DNA of 51,330 nt from Streptosporangiaceae bacterium (GCA_019245115.1 JAFARZ010000124.1:1-51330); one strand, 5' to 3'. Positions 25,729-34,268 are shown, numbered from the stretch's first letter. Notes: generated from the sequence alone by a model not told the origin. Numbers and translations are program-made.

Positions 25729-26904
25729 ATGCGGGCGGACGTGATCATCGTTGGCGGCGGGCTGGCCGGGTCGGCGGCGGCCTGGGAGCTCACCCGGCGG
25801 GGCCGGGACGTGGTGGTGCTCGAGGCGTTCGAGCCGGGTCACCGCCGGGGCAGCTCACACGGCAGCGCGCGCATCTTCCGGCGTGCCTACCCCGATCCGC
25901 TGTACGTGACGCTCACCGGCGTGGCCCGGCGGCTGTGGAGCGAACTCGAGGACGAGGCGGGAGAGGAACTGATCCGGGTCACCGGCGCGGTGGACTTCGG
26001 TCCGCCGCGGCCGAAGGCCCAGGCAGATTCAACACAGCCGGACCCGGAGAAGATGCACGAGATCCTGACTGCCCAGCACGTGCCGGCGGAACTGCTCACC
26101 GCCACCGAGGCCGCCGAACGCTGGCCGGGCATAACCTTCGACCCTCGCCATCCCGTCTTGTTCCATCCCGAGGGCGGTGTGATCGACGCGGACCGCGCCG
26201 TGGCCGCGATGCAACGGCTTGCCACCCAGCGGGGCGCCGGTATCAGGCACAACACCCCGGTGACCGGCATCGACGCCGACGGTACCGTCCGCACGGCCGA
26301 CGCGGAATTCACCGCGCCTGTCGTGGTGGTGGCCGCGGGCGCCTGGCTGGAGCCGCTGCTCGGCCACCTGGTGCGGCTGCCGCGCCTGGTCGTGACGCAG
26401 GTCGACGTGTTCCACTTCGCCCCTGCTGAGGCTGGGACCCTGGCTTCGGGGCCGACCTGGATCTGTACCGAGGCCCCGTCGATGTACGGCCTGCCTTCGG
26501 GAGCGGATTCCCCGGGGGCTGTCAAGGTGGGGGCGCACTACCTGCGCACGGTCACCACCGGGGACGACCGGGACAACGTGGTCAATCCAGCCGTAAGGGA
26601 CCAAGTACTCCAGTTCGTTCGTGCAAAAATTAACGGTCTTTCAAGTACCCCCATAGCCGAGCTGACCTGCCTCTACACATCTACCACCAGCGAAGACTTC
26701 GTCCTGGACCGCCGAGGACCGTTCGTGGTGGCGTCGGTATGCTCCGGGCACGGCGCGAAATTCGCCCCCCTTGCCGGCCGGATCATCGCGGACCTCGCGG
26801 AGGGACGCGCGGCAACGCACCGAAGGTTTTCGCTGGCAGAATTACCTGCGACATTTCCGACGCAATCGGCGAGCCTGCTTGCCGGCGTCCGGCACAGGCC
26901 CTAG
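25729..26904 (+). CDS. FAD-dependent amine oxidase (sarcosine/N-methyltryptophan oxidase type)
   Basis: About 391 residues, DAO superfamily. VIIVGGGLAGSAAAWELTRR is the FAD dinucleotide-binding motif; RRGSSHGSARIFRRAY is the GSSHG...RxxR signature of monomeric sarcosine oxidase-like enzymes; the end has LDRRGPFVVASVCSGHGAKF with the flavin-contacting SGHG. The Cys that usually links FAD covalently aligns with VCSGHG. Odd: residues near 96-108 (RPKAQADSTQPDPE) are an insertion corresponding to a copy of the 23-bp repeat seen before hutH. ATG 25729 is preferred over 25720. Substrate not determined. Confidence 0.85.
   Translation: MRADVIIVGGGLAGSAAAWELTRRGRDVVVLEAFEPGHRRGSSHGSARIFRRAYPDPLYVTLTGVARRLWSELEDEAGEELIRVTGAVDFGPPRPKAQADSTQPDPEKMHEILTAQHVPAELLTATEAAERWPGITFDPRHPVLFHPEGGVIDADRAVAAMQRLATQRGAGIRHNTPVTGIDADGTVRTADAEFTAPVVVVAAGAWLEPLLGHLVRLPRLVVTQVDVFHFAPAEAGTLASGPTWICTEAPSMYGLPSGADSPGAVKVGAHYLRTVTTGDDRDNVVNPAVRDQVLQFVRAKINGLSSTPIAELTCLYTSTTSEDFVLDRRGPFVVASVCSGHGAKFAPLAGRIIADLAEGRAATHRRFSLAELPATFPTQSASLLAGVRHRP
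26015..26037. repeat. Diverged copy of the hutH-upstream 23-bp repeat inside a coding region
   Basis: AGGCCCAGGCAGATTCAACACAG matches the 8207-8289 unit at 19 of 23 positions. It is read in frame as KAQADSTQ within the FAD oxidase. Confidence 0.6.
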
Positions 26905-26947
26905 AGTCCAGTTTTGATTCCGCGGGCACGGTCGGGAGGTTTAGCTG

Positions 26948-27868
26948 GTGGCAGCATCCCGCATGACAGCAATCCCAACGGCAGGTTCTCACGCAGCGGA
27001 GCTTCAGGGCGAACTGGGTCCGACCGGGCGACCGGTCTCGGCGTTCCCCGATCCCGAACCCCTGGTCGTACACGGTCCGGCTCGGACGGTTGCGGTCTGC
27101 AACCAGAAGGGCGGCGTGGGTAAGACCACCACCACCATCAACCTGGGCGCCGCCCTTGCCGAGCAGGGACGCCGGGTACTGCTCGTCGACTTCGACCCGC
27201 AGGGCGCGCTGAGCGTCGGCTTGGGCATCCAGCCGCACGATATCGACAGCACGATCTACAACCTGCTGATGGAGCGCGACGTCACCGCGCATGACGTGCT
27301 GTTCAAGACCAATGTCGACGGCATGGACCTGCTGCCGAGCAACATCGACCTGTCCGGCGCCGAGGTGCAGCTCGTGCACGAGGTGGGCCGGGAGTACGTG
27401 CTTGGCGGCGTGCTCCAGCCGCTGATGCCCGAGTACGACGTGGTCATGATCGACTGCCAGCCGTCCCTCGGCCTGCTCACCATCAACGCGCTCGCCGCCG
27501 CCGACGGGGTCATCATCCCGCTGGAATGCGAGTACTTCGCGATGCGCGGCGTGGCGCTGCTGATGGAGACCATCGAGAAGGTGTCACACCGGCTGAACAC
27601 TAAGCTTGTCATCGACGGGCTGCTGGCCACGATGTATGACTCGCGGACGTTGCACACCCGGGAGGTACTCGCCAGTATCGTCAACGGCTTCGGTGACAAG
27701 GTTTTTCATACTGTGATCAACCGCACGGTGCGGTTCCCGGACGCTACGGTGGCCGGAGAGCCGATAACCAGCTTTGACTCGGGGTCGATGGGGGCAAGCT
27801 CCTACCGGGAGCTGGCCAAGGAGGTACTGGAGCGGTGGCGCGTGGCAGGAGCCGATCACGGCGGGTAA
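26948..27868 (+). CDS. ParA/Soj-family ATPase upstream of scpAB
   Basis: 306-residue deviant Walker-A ATPase: VCNQKGGVGKTTTTINLGAA (P loop), VLLVDFDPQGALSVGLG, VVMIDCQPSLGLLTINAL (Walker B). An unstructured N-terminal extension of about 45 residues precedes the fold. No parB lies nearby, and the gene heads the scpA-scpB cluster, as in other actinobacteria (an orphan ParA, not the oriC-linked one). It may help position chromosomes together with the condensin ScpAB complex. GTG start with GGGAGG eight bases before. Overlaps the next gene by 34 bp. Confidence 0.9.
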   Translation: MAASRMTAIPTAGSHAAELQGELGPTGRPVSAFPDPEPLVVHGPARTVAVCNQKGGVGKTTTTINLGAALAEQGRRVLLVDFDPQGALSVGLGIQPHDIDSTIYNLLMERDVTAHDVLFKTNVDGMDLLPSNIDLSGAEVQLVHEVGREYVLGGVLQPLMPEYDVVMIDCQPSLGLLTINALAAADGVIIPLECEYFAMRGVALLMETIEKVSHRLNTKLVIDGLLATMYDSRTLHTREVLASIVNGFGDKVFHTVINRTVRFPDATVAGEPITSFDSGSMGASSYRELAKEVLERWRVAGADHGG

Positions 27869-28251
27869 GCCTGCCGGGGGTCGCCGAACTCCTGCGCCCA
27901 TCCGCTGCTCCTGGTCCCGACGGGGGAGATCAGCGCCGGGCCAGCGGGCGTGAGAAGCATGATCAGAAGATCACCGTTTACCTGTCCGCCGAGGAACTCT
28001 TTGACCTGGAGCGCGCAAGGCTCGCTCTGCTGCGCTACGGTATCGCCAGCGACCGCGGGCGGATCGTCCGCGAGGCGATCGCCGTGCTGCTCGCCGATCT
28101 TGACGCGCGCGGTAAGGACAGCCTGCTGGCCAGGCGGATCGCCACCGCGAACGATACGCTCGCGAACAGCCAGCCGATCGCGGGCAACGGCGAGAAGCCA
28201 CTGGCGGGCAACGGCGAGAAACCACTCGCGGACAACAGCGAGGAATCCTGA
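27835..28251 (+). CDS. Small basic protein between parA-like and scpA, ribbon-helix-helix-like
   Basis: 138 residues from GTG 27835. A basic N-terminus (ARGRSRSRRVSLPGVAELL) leads to a block resembling a ribbon-helix-helix/CopG DNA-binding fold (HDQKITVYLSAEELFDLERA, GIASDRGRIVREAIAVLLAD). The C-terminus has the repeat AGNGEKPL-AGNGEKPL-ADNSEE, encoded by a 24-bp tandem repeat (28180-28245), likely a recent expansion. A protein of this type sits between ParA and ScpA in other actinobacteria, which suggests a role in chromosome organisation, but its function is unknown to me. Confidence 0.7.
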   Translation: MARGRSRSRRVSLPGVAELLRPSAAPGPDGGDQRRASGREKHDQKITVYLSAEELFDLERARLALLRYGIASDRGRIVREAIAVLLADLDARGKDSLLARRIATANDTLANSQPIAGNGEKPLAGNGEKPLADNSEES

Positions 28252-29099
28252 CTGACATAGAGTCCGACGGCACCGAATCCGGCGCCGGCACGACCGGCGG
28301 CTTCGAAGTGCACCTCGACGTGTTCGAGGGCCCGTTCGACCTGCTGCTCGCGCTGATCTCCAAGCACAAGCTGGACATCACCGAAGTAGCGCTGTCCAAG
28401 GTCACCGACGAGTTCATCGCCTATATCTCGCAGCGTGCCGACGGCTGGGACCTGGACCAGGTCAGCTACTTCCTCGTCGTCGCGGCGACGCTGCTCGACC
28501 TCAAGGCGGCCCGGCTGCTGCCGTCCGGAGAGGTGGAGGACGAGGAAGACCTGGCGCTGCTCGAGGCCAGGGACCTGTTGTTCGCCCGGCTGCTCCAGTA
28601 CCGGGCCTACAAGGAGGTAGCGGCCATCTTCGCGGCCCGGATGGCGGTCGCCGCGCGGCGGTTCCCGAGAAGAGTTCCGCTGGAGCCGCGGTTCGCGCAG
28701 TTGCTCCCCGAGGTACTGCTCGGCCTCGGCCCGAACGAACTGGCCCGGATCGCCTCGCTGGCGCTGACCCCCAAGCCTCCGCCGAAGGTCAGCACCGAGC
28801 ACATCCACAACCCGGTGATCAGCGTCAGGGAGCAGGCGGCCAAGATCGCGATCCGGCTGCGTGAACTGGGCCGGGCCAGCTTCCGGCAGCTCACGGCCGG
28901 GGCCGGCGGGAGCTACGAGATCGTCGCGTCGTTCCTGGCCCTGCTCGAGCTGTACCGCGAGGACGCGGTGACCTTCGAGCAGCTCGCCCCGCTCGGCGAT
29001 CTCTATATCACCTGGACCGGCGGCGCGCGAACCGGCGGTTCGTGGACCGACCGCACCGGCACTGATAGCGTCAGTGACATAACGGAAAGCGACGAATGA
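28248..29099 (+). CDS. scpA: Segregation and condensation protein A
   Basis: Kleisin subunit of the SMC-ScpAB condensin. VHLDVFEGPFDLLLALISKH, LDITEVALSKVTDEFIAYIS and FLVVAATLLDLKAARLLP are the N-terminal SMC-binding signature; the winged-helix C-terminus (ASFLALLELYREDAVTFEQ) binds the other end of SMC. The first ATG/GTG/TTG in frame is GTG 28308, which would remove the residues leading into the conserved start. A CTG at 28248 overlaps the previous stop as CTGA and would add LTDIESDGTESGAGTTGGFE, a family-like leader, so CTG is proposed. The stop overlaps scpB (ATGA). Confidence 0.9.
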   Translation: MTDIESDGTESGAGTTGGFEVHLDVFEGPFDLLLALISKHKLDITEVALSKVTDEFIAYISQRADGWDLDQVSYFLVVAATLLDLKAARLLPSGEVEDEEDLALLEARDLLFARLLQYRAYKEVAAIFAARMAVAARRFPRRVPLEPRFAQLLPEVLLGLGPNELARIASLALTPKPPPKVSTEHIHNPVISVREQAAKIAIRLRELGRASFRQLTAGAGGSYEIVASFLALLELYREDAVTFEQLAPLGDLYITWTGGARTGGSWTDRTGTDSVSDITESDE

Positions 29100-29659
29100 C
29101 TTCACCCGACGAATTCGAACCCGACCTGAGGAACTCACTGGAGGCGATCCTGCTCGTCGCCGACGAACCGGTGCCGGTGGTGATGCTGGCCCAGGTGCTG
29201 GAGCGGCCGCGAGACGAGATCGCCGCGGCGCTGAAGGAACTCGCCGTGTTCTACGACGAGCGGCAACGCGGCTTCGACCTGCGCGAGATCGCCGGTGGCT
29301 GGCGGTTCTACACCAGGGAGGAATACGCGCCCCTGGTGGAACGGTTCGTCAGGGACGGGCAGGAGGTGCGGCTGACCCAGGCCGCGCTCGAGACGCTCGC
29401 CGTGGTGGCCTACCGGCAGCCGGTGAGCCGGGCGCGCGTGTCCGCGGTACGCGGGGTGAACTGCGACGGAGTGATGCGGACGCTCACCCTTCGCGGCCTG
29501 GTCGAAGAAGCCGGCACCGACCACGAGACCGGCGCGATCCTGTATCGCACGACCGGGTACTTCCTGGAGCGGCTGGGCCTGGCGAGCCTGGACGAACTGC
29601 CCGATCTCGCACCGTTCCTGCCGGACAACATCGAGGACATCGACGATGAGCAGCGCTAG
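29096..29659 (+). CDS. scpB: Segregation and condensation protein B
   Basis: Winged-helix partner of ScpA in condensin, 187 residues. Signatures: LEAILLVADEPVPVVMLAQV, GFDLREIAGGWRFYTREEYA, LTQAALETLAVVAYRQPVSR and RGLVEEAGTDHETGAILYRT. ATG overlaps the scpA stop; its own 3' end overlaps rluB by 14 bp, so scpA-scpB-rluB are translationally linked. The acidic tail (DNIEDIDDEQ) is typical. Confidence 0.95.
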   Translation: MTSPDEFEPDLRNSLEAILLVADEPVPVVMLAQVLERPRDEIAAALKELAVFYDERQRGFDLREIAGGWRFYTREEYAPLVERFVRDGQEVRLTQAALETLAVVAYRQPVSRARVSAVRGVNCDGVMRTLTLRGLVEEAGTDHETGAILYRTTGYFLERLGLASLDELPDLAPFLPDNIEDIDDEQR

Positions 29660-30458
29660 CCCGGGGGGACGCCCCCGCGTCCCACAGCCTGACTTCGAGG
29701 ACGACGAGAGGGAGGACACCCTCGTCGACGTTCCCGGCGGCATCCGGCTCCAGAAGGTGCTGGCCGAAGCGGGCGTGGGCAGCCGCCGGCACTGCGAGGA
29801 GCTGATCGGCGCGGGCCGGGTGCAGGTGGACGGGCAGACGGTCCGCCGGTTCGGCGCCCGGGTGGACCGCGAGCATCAGGTGATCAAGGTGGACGGCAAG
29901 CGGATCCCGGCCCGGCCCGGGCTGGCTTACCTGGCGTTCAACAAGCCGCCCAAGGTCCTGACGGCCATGTCGGATGGCAGAGGCCGGAAAACCGTGTCGG
30001 ATTTCCTCGGTGACCGGGCCGAGCGGCTGTTCCACATCGGCCGGCTGGACTACGACACCGAGGGCCTGATGCTGCTCACCAACGACGGTGAGCTGGCCCA
30101 CCGGCTCGCGCATCCGAGCTTCGAGGTGGCCAAGACCTATGTGGCCGAGGTGGCCGGCCCGGTGTCCAAGGACCTCGGCCGGCGGCTCGCCATCGGCGTC
30201 GAACTGGACGACGGCGTGGCGACGGCGGACCGGTTCCGGGTGGTGGACACCAGCGGCAGCCGGGTGCTGGTCGAGATCACCCTGCACGAGGGCCGTAAGC
30301 ACATCGTCCGGCGCATGCTGGCCGCGGCCGGACACCCGGTGAGCAGGCTGGTCCGGACCAAAATGGGCCCGATCAAGCTGGGCATGCTCCGGCCTGGCGC
30401 CACCCGCGACCTGACTACCAGGGAAATTGGCGAGTTGTACGCGGCGGTCGGCCTGTAG
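29646..30458 (+). CDS. rluB: 23S rRNA pseudouridine synthase (RluB/RsuA family)
   Basis: Isomerises a uridine in 23S rRNA. The S4 RNA-binding domain lies at about 28-75 (IRLQKVLAEAGVGSRRHCEE), and the catalytic domain contains FNKPPKVLTAM, then GRLDYDTEGLMLLTNDG with the catalytic Asp, and LHEGRKHIVRRMLAAAGHPV. 270 residues with a short acidic N-terminal extension. Next to scpAB, as in most actinobacteria. RsuA (16S) cannot be excluded, but RluB is the usual identity in this position. Confidence 0.9.
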   Translation: MSSASPGGRPRVPQPDFEDDEREDTLVDVPGGIRLQKVLAEAGVGSRRHCEELIGAGRVQVDGQTVRRFGARVDREHQVIKVDGKRIPARPGLAYLAFNKPPKVLTAMSDGRGRKTVSDFLGDRAERLFHIGRLDYDTEGLMLLTNDGELAHRLAHPSFEVAKTYVAEVAGPVSKDLGRRLAIGVELDDGVATADRFRVVDTSGSRVLVEITLHEGRKHIVRRMLAAAGHPVSRLVRTKMGPIKLGMLRPGATRDLTTREIGELYAAVGL

Positions 30459-30468
30459 TCTAGCCAGC

Positions 30469-30831
30469 GTGACAGTTAGGGCGATTCGTGGCGCAGTGCA
30501 GGTCGGGGGCGACGAGCGGGACCTCATCCTCGAGGGAACCGCCGAATTGATGAACGAGGTCATGGCGCGCAACGACCTCACCCCGGACGACGTCATCAGC
30601 GTGCTGTTCACGGTGACGCCCGACCTGACGGCCGAGTTTCCCGCCCTGGCCGCGCGCAAGCTTGGTTTCCACGACGTGCCGCTGATCTGCGCGACCGAGA
30701 TCCCGGTGCCGGGCGCGATGCCCCGCGTGGTGCGGCTGATGGCGCACGTCGATACCCAGCAGCCGCGTTCGGCGATCCAGCACGTGTACCTGCGCGGCGC
30801 GGCCGCGCTCCGGCTCGACATCGCGCAGTGA
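30469..30831 (+). CDS. aroH: Chorismate mutase, AroH type
   Basis: Monofunctional chorismate mutase (chorismate to prephenate), trimeric Bacillus AroH fold, 120 residues from GTG 30469. Active-site residues are in place: Arg7 in VRAIRGAV, Arg/Lys and Glu around AARKLGFHDVPLICATEIPV, Arg in PRVVRLM and Tyr in QHVYLRGAAALRLD. It starts 11 bp after rluB and precedes tyrA, which consumes prephenate, so the two act in sequence in tyrosine synthesis. Confidence 0.92.
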   Translation: MTVRAIRGAVQVGGDERDLILEGTAELMNEVMARNDLTPDDVISVLFTVTPDLTAEFPALAARKLGFHDVPLICATEIPVPGAMPRVVRLMAHVDTQQPRSAIQHVYLRGAAALRLDIAQ

Positions 30832-30837
30832 GCGAGC

Positions 30838-30979
30838 GAGCGGGAGCGAGCGAAGCGAGCGCCGCGTCGGTCGACGTCCCGAAGGGGCGTCGGTTCCCGA
30901 CGTGGCACCGCGCCGACCGAGCGCAGCGAGGAGTTTGGCGCGGAAGGAAACACCGCGAGGCCTTGGCGCGGAGGGACAA
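30838..30979 (+). repeat. Structured dispersed element R upstream of tyrA
   Basis: Outer stem CGTCGG (30865-30870)/CCGACG (30897-30902); inner stem TCGACG (30871-30876)/CGTCGG (30888-30893); CCC/GGG; loop GAAG. A second hairpin CCGCGCC...GGCGCGG follows, then a further GGCGCGGAGGG whose GGAGGG is the tyrA ribosome site. Compared with the copy at 36137-36260 the stems differ by paired changes. Confidence 0.85.
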
Positions 30980-32035
30980 ATGAGCGTGCTGGTCATTGGG
31001 ACGGGGCTGATCGGCACGTCGATCGCTCTGGCCCTGCGCGAGCGGACGGACGCCACGGTCTGGCTGGCCGACGCCGATGCCTCGGCCGCGAAGCTGGCCG
31101 CCGACATGGGCGGGGGCCGCCAGCACGCCGGTGAGCACGCGGACATCGCGATCATGGCCGTACCGCCGGAGACAGTCGCGGTAGTCCTGGCCGACGCACA
31201 GGCCCGCGGCTTGGCCGATGTCTACACGGACGTGGCCAGCGTCAAGCAGCTTCCCGTCACCCTGGCCCGGGCGGCCGGCTGCGACCTGACCAGCTACGTG
31301 CCCGGGCACCCGCTGGCGGGCCGGGAGAAGCACGGCCCCGCGGCGGCCCGCGCCGACCTCTTCCTCGGCCGGACCTGGGCGCTGTGCCCCCTGGCCGAGA
31401 CCTCACCGGAGGCAGTGGCCGGCGTGACCGCGCTGGCCGAGGCCTGCGGGGCCGAGACGGTTTGTACCGATCCGTCCACGCACGACCGCTGGGTGGCGCT
31501 GACCTCGCACGCCCCGCACCTGGTGGCCGCCGCGATGGCGAGCCGGCTGGAGCACGCCGACTCCCAGGCTCTCGACCTGGCCGGACAGGGCGTGCGGGAT
31601 GTGACCCGGATCGCGGCCGGTGACACCGCGTTGTGGACCCAGATCCTGAGCGCCAACGCGGGCCCCGTGGCCGAGGTCATCGACGCGGTGGCCGCCGACC
31701 TGGCCCAGGCCGCGCGCCTGCTGGCCGACGGCGAGGGGCAGAAGGTCGCGGAGCTGCTCGACGGGGGCCGGGCGGGCGTCCAGCGGATCCCCGGCAAACA
31801 TGGCTGGCAGCAGCGCGATCTCACCACCGTCCAGGTGGTGATCCGCGACCAGCCCGGCGAACTGGCCCGGCTGTTCAACGCGGCGGGCGCCGCCGGGGTC
31901 AACATCGAGGACATCCGCATCGAGCATTCACCCGGCCTGCCGGTGGGAGTCGCTGAACTCTCCGTTCGGCAGGCCGAGGCCCCCGCGCTGCTCACCGCGC
32001 TGACCGCGGGCGGCTGGCCGGTGAGAAACTCCTAA
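30980..32035 (+). CDS. tyrA: Prephenate dehydrogenase with ACT domain
   Basis: NAD(P)-dependent conversion of prephenate to 4-hydroxyphenylpyruvate. 351 residues from ATG 30980. VLVIGTGLIGTSIALALRER is the Rossmann motif; VPGHPLAGREKHGPAAARAD is the substrate-binding signature with its active-site His; STHDRWVALTSHAPHLVAAA follows. The C-terminal ACT domain (VVIRDQPGELARLFNAAGAA) implies feedback control, probably by tyrosine. The ribosome site is the last part of a dispersed structured element that fills the gap to aroH, so this element may influence its translation. Ends on the remnant permease of the opposite strand (4-bp overlap). Confidence 0.93.
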   Translation: MSVLVIGTGLIGTSIALALRERTDATVWLADADASAAKLAADMGGGRQHAGEHADIAIMAVPPETVAVVLADAQARGLADVYTDVASVKQLPVTLARAAGCDLTSYVPGHPLAGREKHGPAAARADLFLGRTWALCPLAETSPEAVAGVTALAEACGAETVCTDPSTHDRWVALTSHAPHLVAAAMASRLEHADSQALDLAGQGVRDVTRIAAGDTALWTQILSANAGPVAEVIDAVAADLAQAARLLADGEGQKVAELLDGGRAGVQRIPGKHGWQQRDLTTVQVVIRDQPGELARLFNAAGAAGVNIEDIRIEHSPGLPVGVAELSVRQAEAPALLTALTAGGWPVRNS

Positions 32036-32306
32036 ATTCCGACGAACGGACTGCGGTGCGTCCCCTGAGTACGCCCCGCGTGGGCCGGGCGAGTCGGATC
32101 CCAGCGGAAGAACCGCACGGAAAGCGCCAGGCAGGCCACCGTCCAGGCAAGGAGCACGAGCAGGTCGCGACCGGAGATCGCACCGGAGTGCTGGAGCGCT
32201 CGTGTCGCCGCGTCGACCACCGGCCGCACCGGGAAGTAGGACATCGCGGTGGTGAGCCAGTGCGGCAGGCCGGAGAACGAGCCGAAGCCGTTGGAGAAAA
32301 TGAGTG
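32032..32306 (-). pseudogene. C-terminal tail of an ABC-2 type permease
   Basis: The minus-strand frame after about 32306 reads SNGFGSFSGLPHWLTTAMSY, then PVVDAATRALQHSG and a last TM helix (LLVLLAWTVACLALSVRFF) ending RWDPTRPAHAGRT. This is the end of the membrane subunit of drug/daunorubicin-type ABC exporters. The N-terminal TM helices are missing, and the frame differs from that of the ATPase fragment to which it is joined, so it is a deletion scar and not a working gene. Confidence 0.75.
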
Positions 32307-32818
32307 ACCGACCACAGTCGGCGGCGGGCTTCTGGGTCCAGGCCGGTGGTGGGCTCATCAAGGAACAGCAGCTCCGGCTGGCCGATGATGGCGATCCCCA
32401 GGTCCACCCGCCGTCGCTGCCCGCCGGACAGCGCGCCGATCCTGGTCCGGGCGTCACTGGCCAGGTCGATGACCTCCAGGATTTCGGCCACCGGCCGCGG
32501 AGCCGGGTACAGGCCGCCGAACAGCGACAGCGCCTCGGTCACGGTGAGCTGCCCGTCCAGGCTGGTGGACTGGAGCACGAGCCCGATCCTGGCCCGCCAG
32601 GCGCGACCCCCCTTGCGAGGGTCGGTGTCCAGCACGCGGACGATCCCGGCGGTCGGGGCGGTGAACCCCTCCAGGAGCTCGATGGCGGTGGTCTTGCCCG
32701 CCCCGTTCGGACCCAGTAGCGCCGTCACCTGCCCCGGGGCGACCTCAAAGCTGATCGAGTCCACGGCGGTGAACCGGCCGAAGCGCTTGACCAGATCCTT
32801 TACCACGATCGCGGTCAT
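32307..32818 (-). pseudogene. Truncated ABC transporter ATPase
   Basis: From ATG 32818 the ATPase domain is normal: IVVKDLVKRFGRFTAVDSIS, Walker A LLGPNGAGKTTAIELLEGF, signature GALSGGQRRRVDLG, Walker B LLFLDEPTTGLDPEARRRLW. Just after Walker B it breaks off: the H-loop region and C-terminal domain are absent, and the frame runs into permease DNA read out of frame (VTHFLQRLRLV). The deletion of ATPase 3' and permease 5' parts has its junction near 32306. ATP binding might be retained, but no functional exporter remains. Divergent from the two-component genes, which may once have controlled it. Confidence 0.8.
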
Positions 32819-33047
32819 CGTGTGCTGGCTTTCGTACCGCTCCGCCGGAACAGGCGCCGGTACAGCCATCGCAAGATGAAGAACATGACTCCTCCAGATG
32901 TGATTGCTTTACGCTCACCGAGGCTGCCGGGTGCGGGCATGCCCCGTCTTCGGCGCGCGGGCTGATGTCGAGATGCCAACCCCGGGTGGAGAAAGGCTCC
33001 AACCGCGGGCCGAAGACGGGTGGTGGCCGGAAACGTAGTCTTGGATC

Positions 33048-34268
33048 GTGATAGGGCAGCCGCCAGAAGACCCGGTGTTCGAAGGCGTGGCGTATGAGGC
33101 GCCGAGCGTGGCGGCGCTGCGGCAGGCGCGCGCCCGCCGGGACGCGGCGCTGCGGCGGCGTCTGGTGCCGGTCGCGCTGCTCGCCGCCACGGCCATGATC
33201 ATCACCGTCTCGCGCGACAAGCCGGGCCCCGGAGCGAGCGGTGCTTCGCTCGCCGTCGCGATCGCGCTCGCCGGGCTTGTCGTGGGGATTTTCGGCATGG
33301 TCGGGCGGTTTGGCATAGGTCTGCTGCCCGGCTCCCGCCCGCAGGTTTCCTTGCCGGTCTGCCTGCCGATGCTTGGTTTGCTACTGGTCAGCTCGGCGGT
33401 GCTCTACTGGTTCCAGCCGGACGGGCCGGGGGTGGTCGGGCTGTACCTGGCCGTCGCCGGGTCCGCGCGCGTGCTTCCTATCCGGCGGAGCGGCGCGCTG
33501 CTGGCCGCTTGCCTGGTTTTCTTCGCGATCCATCAGTCGTTCGTGGCGGCGGTGGGCCTCTCCGCCGTCTACACCATGGCGCTTTTCAGCCGGCGGATCC
33601 GGGCGCAGGAACACGAGGAGGAGCGGTTGCTCGTCCAGCTGGAGGAGACCCGCGGCGCGGAGGTGCGTGCCGCCGCGCTGGCCGAACGGCAACGGCTGGC
33701 GCGGGACATGCACGACGTGCTCGCGCACTCCCTGTCCGGTCTCGTGATGCAGCTCGAGGGCGCCCGGCTGCTGGCGGCGTCCGCCCCGGACGACGACCGG
33801 CTGCCCGCGGCCATCGATCGCGCCCACCAGCTCGCGAAGAACGGGCTCAGCGAGGCGCGTCAGGCCATCGCCATGCTGCGGGACGAGGAGCTGCCCGGTC
33901 CGGAACGCACCGCCGCGCTGGCCGGGGAGTTCGAAGCCGACACCGGCATCCCGTGCCGCTTCACCACCGCGGGGGAGCCGCGCGTCCTGGGCTCGGGGGT
34001 ACGTCTCGCCCTGTACCGGGTCGCCCAGGAGGCGCTGACCAACATCCGCAAGCACGCCAGCCCGGACCGGGTCGACGTCCGGCTGGAATACCTGCCCGCT
34101 GAGGTGAGCCTGGTGGTCGAGGACCATGGTGCTCCGCCTTCCGGGGCGGGGACCAGCGGCGGATACGGCATCACCGGGATGCGCGAACGCGCCGAATTGC
34201 TCGGCGGCGCAATCGACGCGGGTCCTACCGATGACGGTTTCCGCGTGCGGCTGCGGGTCCCGGCATGA
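33048..34268 (+). CDS. Sensor histidine kinase (HisKA_3, NarL-type)
   Basis: 406-residue membrane kinase. It has about four to five TM segments between residues 38 and 180 (LVPVALLAATAMIITVS, LAVAIALAGLVVGIFGMVG, LPMLGLLLVSSAVLYWF, LLAACLVFFAIHQSFV), then a coiled linker and the dimerisation box RLARDMHDVLAHSLSGLVMQ with phospho-accepting His222. HATPase: RVAQEALTNIRKHA (N box), EDHGAPP and GYGITGMRERAELL (G boxes). GTG start. The response regulator overlaps by 4 bp (ATGA). The signal is unknown; the divergent ABC transporter, now broken, and the MFS gene are candidate targets. Confidence 0.9.
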   Translation: MIGQPPEDPVFEGVAYEAPSVAALRQARARRDAALRRRLVPVALLAATAMIITVSRDKPGPGASGASLAVAIALAGLVVGIFGMVGRFGIGLLPGSRPQVSLPVCLPMLGLLLVSSAVLYWFQPDGPGVVGLYLAVAGSARVLPIRRSGALLAACLVFFAIHQSFVAAVGLSAVYTMALFSRRIRAQEHEEERLLVQLEETRGAEVRAAALAERQRLARDMHDVLAHSLSGLVMQLEGARLLAASAPDDDRLPAAIDRAHQLAKNGLSEARQAIAMLRDEELPGPERTAALAGEFEADTGIPCRFTTAGEPRVLGSGVRLALYRVAQEALTNIRKHASPDRVDVRLEYLPAEVSLVVEDHGAPPSGAGTSGGYGITGMRERAELLGGAIDAGPTDDGFRVRLRVPA

